The notes under the pieces: generated by a model
What the model saw: only the letters and a program-made list of their open reading frames with translations
Database searches by the model: none
What the model was told of the DNA's origin: nothing
NCBI RefSeq assembly: GCF_000420645.1
Contig: NZ_ATVI01000007.1
Span: forward strand, 186,001 to 250,000
Origin: Nevskia ramosa DSM 11499
GTDB taxonomy: Bacteria; Pseudomonadota; Gammaproteobacteria; Nevskiales; Nevskiaceae
Length of the DNA stretch: 64,000 nt
Direction of reading: 5' to 3'
Shown here: piece after piece, positions 62,634-64,000 of the stretch
Position numbering within the stretch: position 1 is the first letter of the stretch
How the letters are laid out: each line of letters begins with the position of its first letter
Position numbers and translations under genes: made by a program

Positions 62634-64000
62634 GCCGCCATCCTGTGCAGCGACTGATCGTTCTGCTTGGCTTCGGCCTGCTCGCTGCCTGTGGACGCAG
62701 CGAAGCACCAGCTGTCTCCGGCGACAACAGCCAGCTGCCGGCGCCCGGCCCGACGCCTGCGGCCGAGATCGCCGCGCCGATCGAGAAGCAGCTGGCCAAT
62801 GGCTTGAGAGTGGTCGTGTTGCCGCGCGCCGGCAGCGCGCTGGTCGCTGCGGAATTCCTGCTGCTGTCCGGCAGTGAAGTCGATCCAGCCGATCGCGCCG
62901 GCCTCGCCGATTTCACCGCCAGCCTGCTCACCCAGGGCACGAAATCTACAACGGGCAGCCGCAGCGCCAGTCAGCTTGCCGCCGCTGCCGAAGCGCTGGG
63001 CGGGCCGCTGCAGGCGCAGGCCGGCTGGGATGCGACGACGGTCGGCATCACCGTGACCACACCGAAGCTGGCCGCTGCGCTCGATCTGCTGGCCGATGTC
63101 GTCCGTCATCCAGCGTTCGCGGAGGATGAGGTGGAACGCTATCGCGCCCAGGCGATCGACAGCCTGCGCCTGAGCTTCAGCGATCCCTCCGATGTCGCGC
63201 CGCTGGTGGCCGCGCGCATCGTTCACGGCAGTGCGCCTTACGGTCATCCGCGTCTCGGTACCCCGGCCTCCGTGCAACGCATCACCGCCGGCGAGCTGCG
63301 CGCGCTCCATCAGCGCTACTACCGGCCGGACAAGGCCGTGCTGGTGCTGACCGGAGGACTCGAACCGGATACCGGTTTTGCGCTCGCCGCCCAGGTGTTC
63401 GGCGACTGGAATGCGCCGGCCGAAGCGCTGGCAGTCCCGCCGCCGAAAAACGCAACTCGGGTAGCGCCAGCAACGATCACCGTCATCGATCAACCCGACG
63501 CCGGCCAGGCCGCCGTCATCGCCGTGCTGCCGCTGCCAGAACGCGCGGCCGTGGACTATTACCCCGGACTGGTCGCGAGCAACGTGCTCGGCGGCGGCTA
63601 TTCGTCACGGCTGAACAGCGAGATCCGCATCAAGCGCGGACTGAGCTACGGCGCCAGCGCGAGCTACGGCGTGCTGCGCGACGGTGGTGCCTGGATGGCC
63701 AGCGTGCAGACCAAGAACGCGTCCGCTGCCGAAGTCGTCGGCCTGATCCGCACTGAAGTCGCAGGCTTGGGTGCGGACGCAGTGCCGGCCGACGAACTGA
63801 CCGCCCGCAAGGCCAGCTACATCGGCAACTACGCGCGACGTCTGGAAACTGCGAGTGGCATCGCCGGCTTGATCGCCGGCCGCCTTGCCCAGGGCCTGCC
63901 GGCGGACGAAATCACTCGAGTGATCAACCGCGTTTCGGCGGTCGATAGCGCCCAGGTGCGCAACTACGCGACGCAGCACTTCCAGCCGGAAGCACTGCGC
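62630..64000 (+). CDS. M16-family peptidase-like lipoprotein, catalytically incomplete subunit (3' end outside the window)
   Basis: At least 457 residues are visible; the reading frame is open to the last base. The ATG at 62630 overlaps the previous stop (ATGA). The lipobox LLAAC gives a lipidated Cys near residue 20. The fold is M16, but the zinc motif position reads GLADFTASLL, with no His pair, so it cannot bind zinc. It keeps the Arg/Tyr pair region (SSRLNSEIRIKRGLSYGASASY, split here as two parts at about 330 and 341) that grips the substrate C-terminus in the inactive subunits of M16 heterodimers. It is thus the regulatory partner of the preceding enzyme. The lipid anchor would hold the complex in the periplasm. 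Confidence 0.88.
   Translation, partial: MSRHPVQRLIVLLGFGLLAACGRSEAPAVSGDNSQLPAPGPTPAAEIAAPIEKQLANGLRVVVLPRAGSALVAAEFLLLSGSEVDPADRAGLADFTASLLTQGTKSTTGSRSASQLAAAAEALGGPLQAQAGWDATTVGITVTTPKLAAALDLLADVVRHPAFAEDEVERYRAQAIDSLRLSFSDPSDVAPLVAARIVHGSAPYGHPRLGTPASVQRITAGELRALHQRYYRPDKAVLVLTGGLEPDTGFALAAQVFGDWNAPAEALAVPPPKNATRVAPATITVIDQPDAGQAAVIAVLPLPERAAVDYYPGLVASNVLGGGYSSRLNSEIRIKRGLSYGASASYGVLRDGGAWMASVQTKNASAAEVVGLIRTEVAGLGADAVPADELTARKASYIGNYARRLETASGIAGLIAGRLAQGLPADEITRVINRVSAVDSAQVRNYATQHFQPEALR

Overview
The window is about 64 kb of GC-rich, gene-dense DNA from a free-living gammaproteobacterium. The gene set and operon styles (mrcB with a TPR lipoprotein, phoB-phoR, a PA3286-type ketoacyl synthase, Hda, YoaA, Hsp15) recall Pseudomonas, Xanthomonas and especially the Nevskiales/Solimonadaceae group. 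That placement is inference from gene content, not from a marker-gene comparison. No tRNA, rRNA, CRISPR array, prophage or insertion sequence was recognised, and no gene-free stretch exceeds 300 bp. Coding density is high, with many 1-4 bp overlaps, so most genes sit in short operons.

Layout. 0-4 kb: the end of a cytochrome P450 with a ferredoxin-NADP reductase, then a secreted five-repeat esterase behind a well-formed class II CRP-type promoter. 4.2-7.2 kb: a PhoQ-like two-component system with two PepSY proteins on either side of a shared control region. 7.2-13.7 kb: a tripartite RND efflux pump (OprM-like, AcrB-like, AcrA-like) divergent from a MarR/SlyA regulator, with two SlyA-like operators between them. 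13.8-17.2 kb: class I fumarase and an acyl-CoA dehydrogenase, convergent across a terminator. 17.5-23.1 kb: a tightly overlapping operon mrcB - TPR lipoprotein - yoaA - tsaB (wall synthesis, DNA repair, tRNA t6A). 23.2-27.8 kb: a phosphate-starvation locus, phoB-phoR, a phosphate-type porin and phoU, with two clear Pho boxes and the 3' remnant of a second porin, but no pst transporter. 27.9-33.2 kb: a ketoacyl synthase, two alpha/beta hydrolases, an FMN reductase and a DUF2059 protein.

33.2-41.1 kb: two secreted peptidases (a lipoprotein Dcp and an S9 enzyme) flank a compact HipA-like kinase - MpaB-like oxygenase - DinB polymerase operon with an AT-rich, repeat-bearing promoter. 41.1-47.9 kb: serA, a thioesterase, a short-chain dehydrogenase, a large sensor diguanylate cyclase and a truncated haemoglobin. 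48.0-54.2 kb: an unusual AAA+ protein derived from sigma-54 activators (GAFPGA in place of GAFTGA, no DNA-binding domain) with a small partner, Hsp15, a flavodoxin-like protein, a small Cys-rich secreted protein, a trans-sulfuration enzyme, a Tyr/Gly-rich secreted protein, a lipoprotein and a Nudix-metallo-beta-lactamase fusion. 54.4-64 kb: an exported catalase-peroxidase, purM-purN with a DUF3108 gene, perM-hda, and a pair of M16 peptidases of which the second, catalytically incomplete one runs off the window.

The most notable items are the GAFPGA AAA+ locus (47984-49574), the HipA-like/MpaB/DinB operon, a GTTCA direct-repeat operator shared by the PepSY two-component locus and the Cys-rich gene, the Pho boxes with a leader hairpin, and the porin gene remnant.
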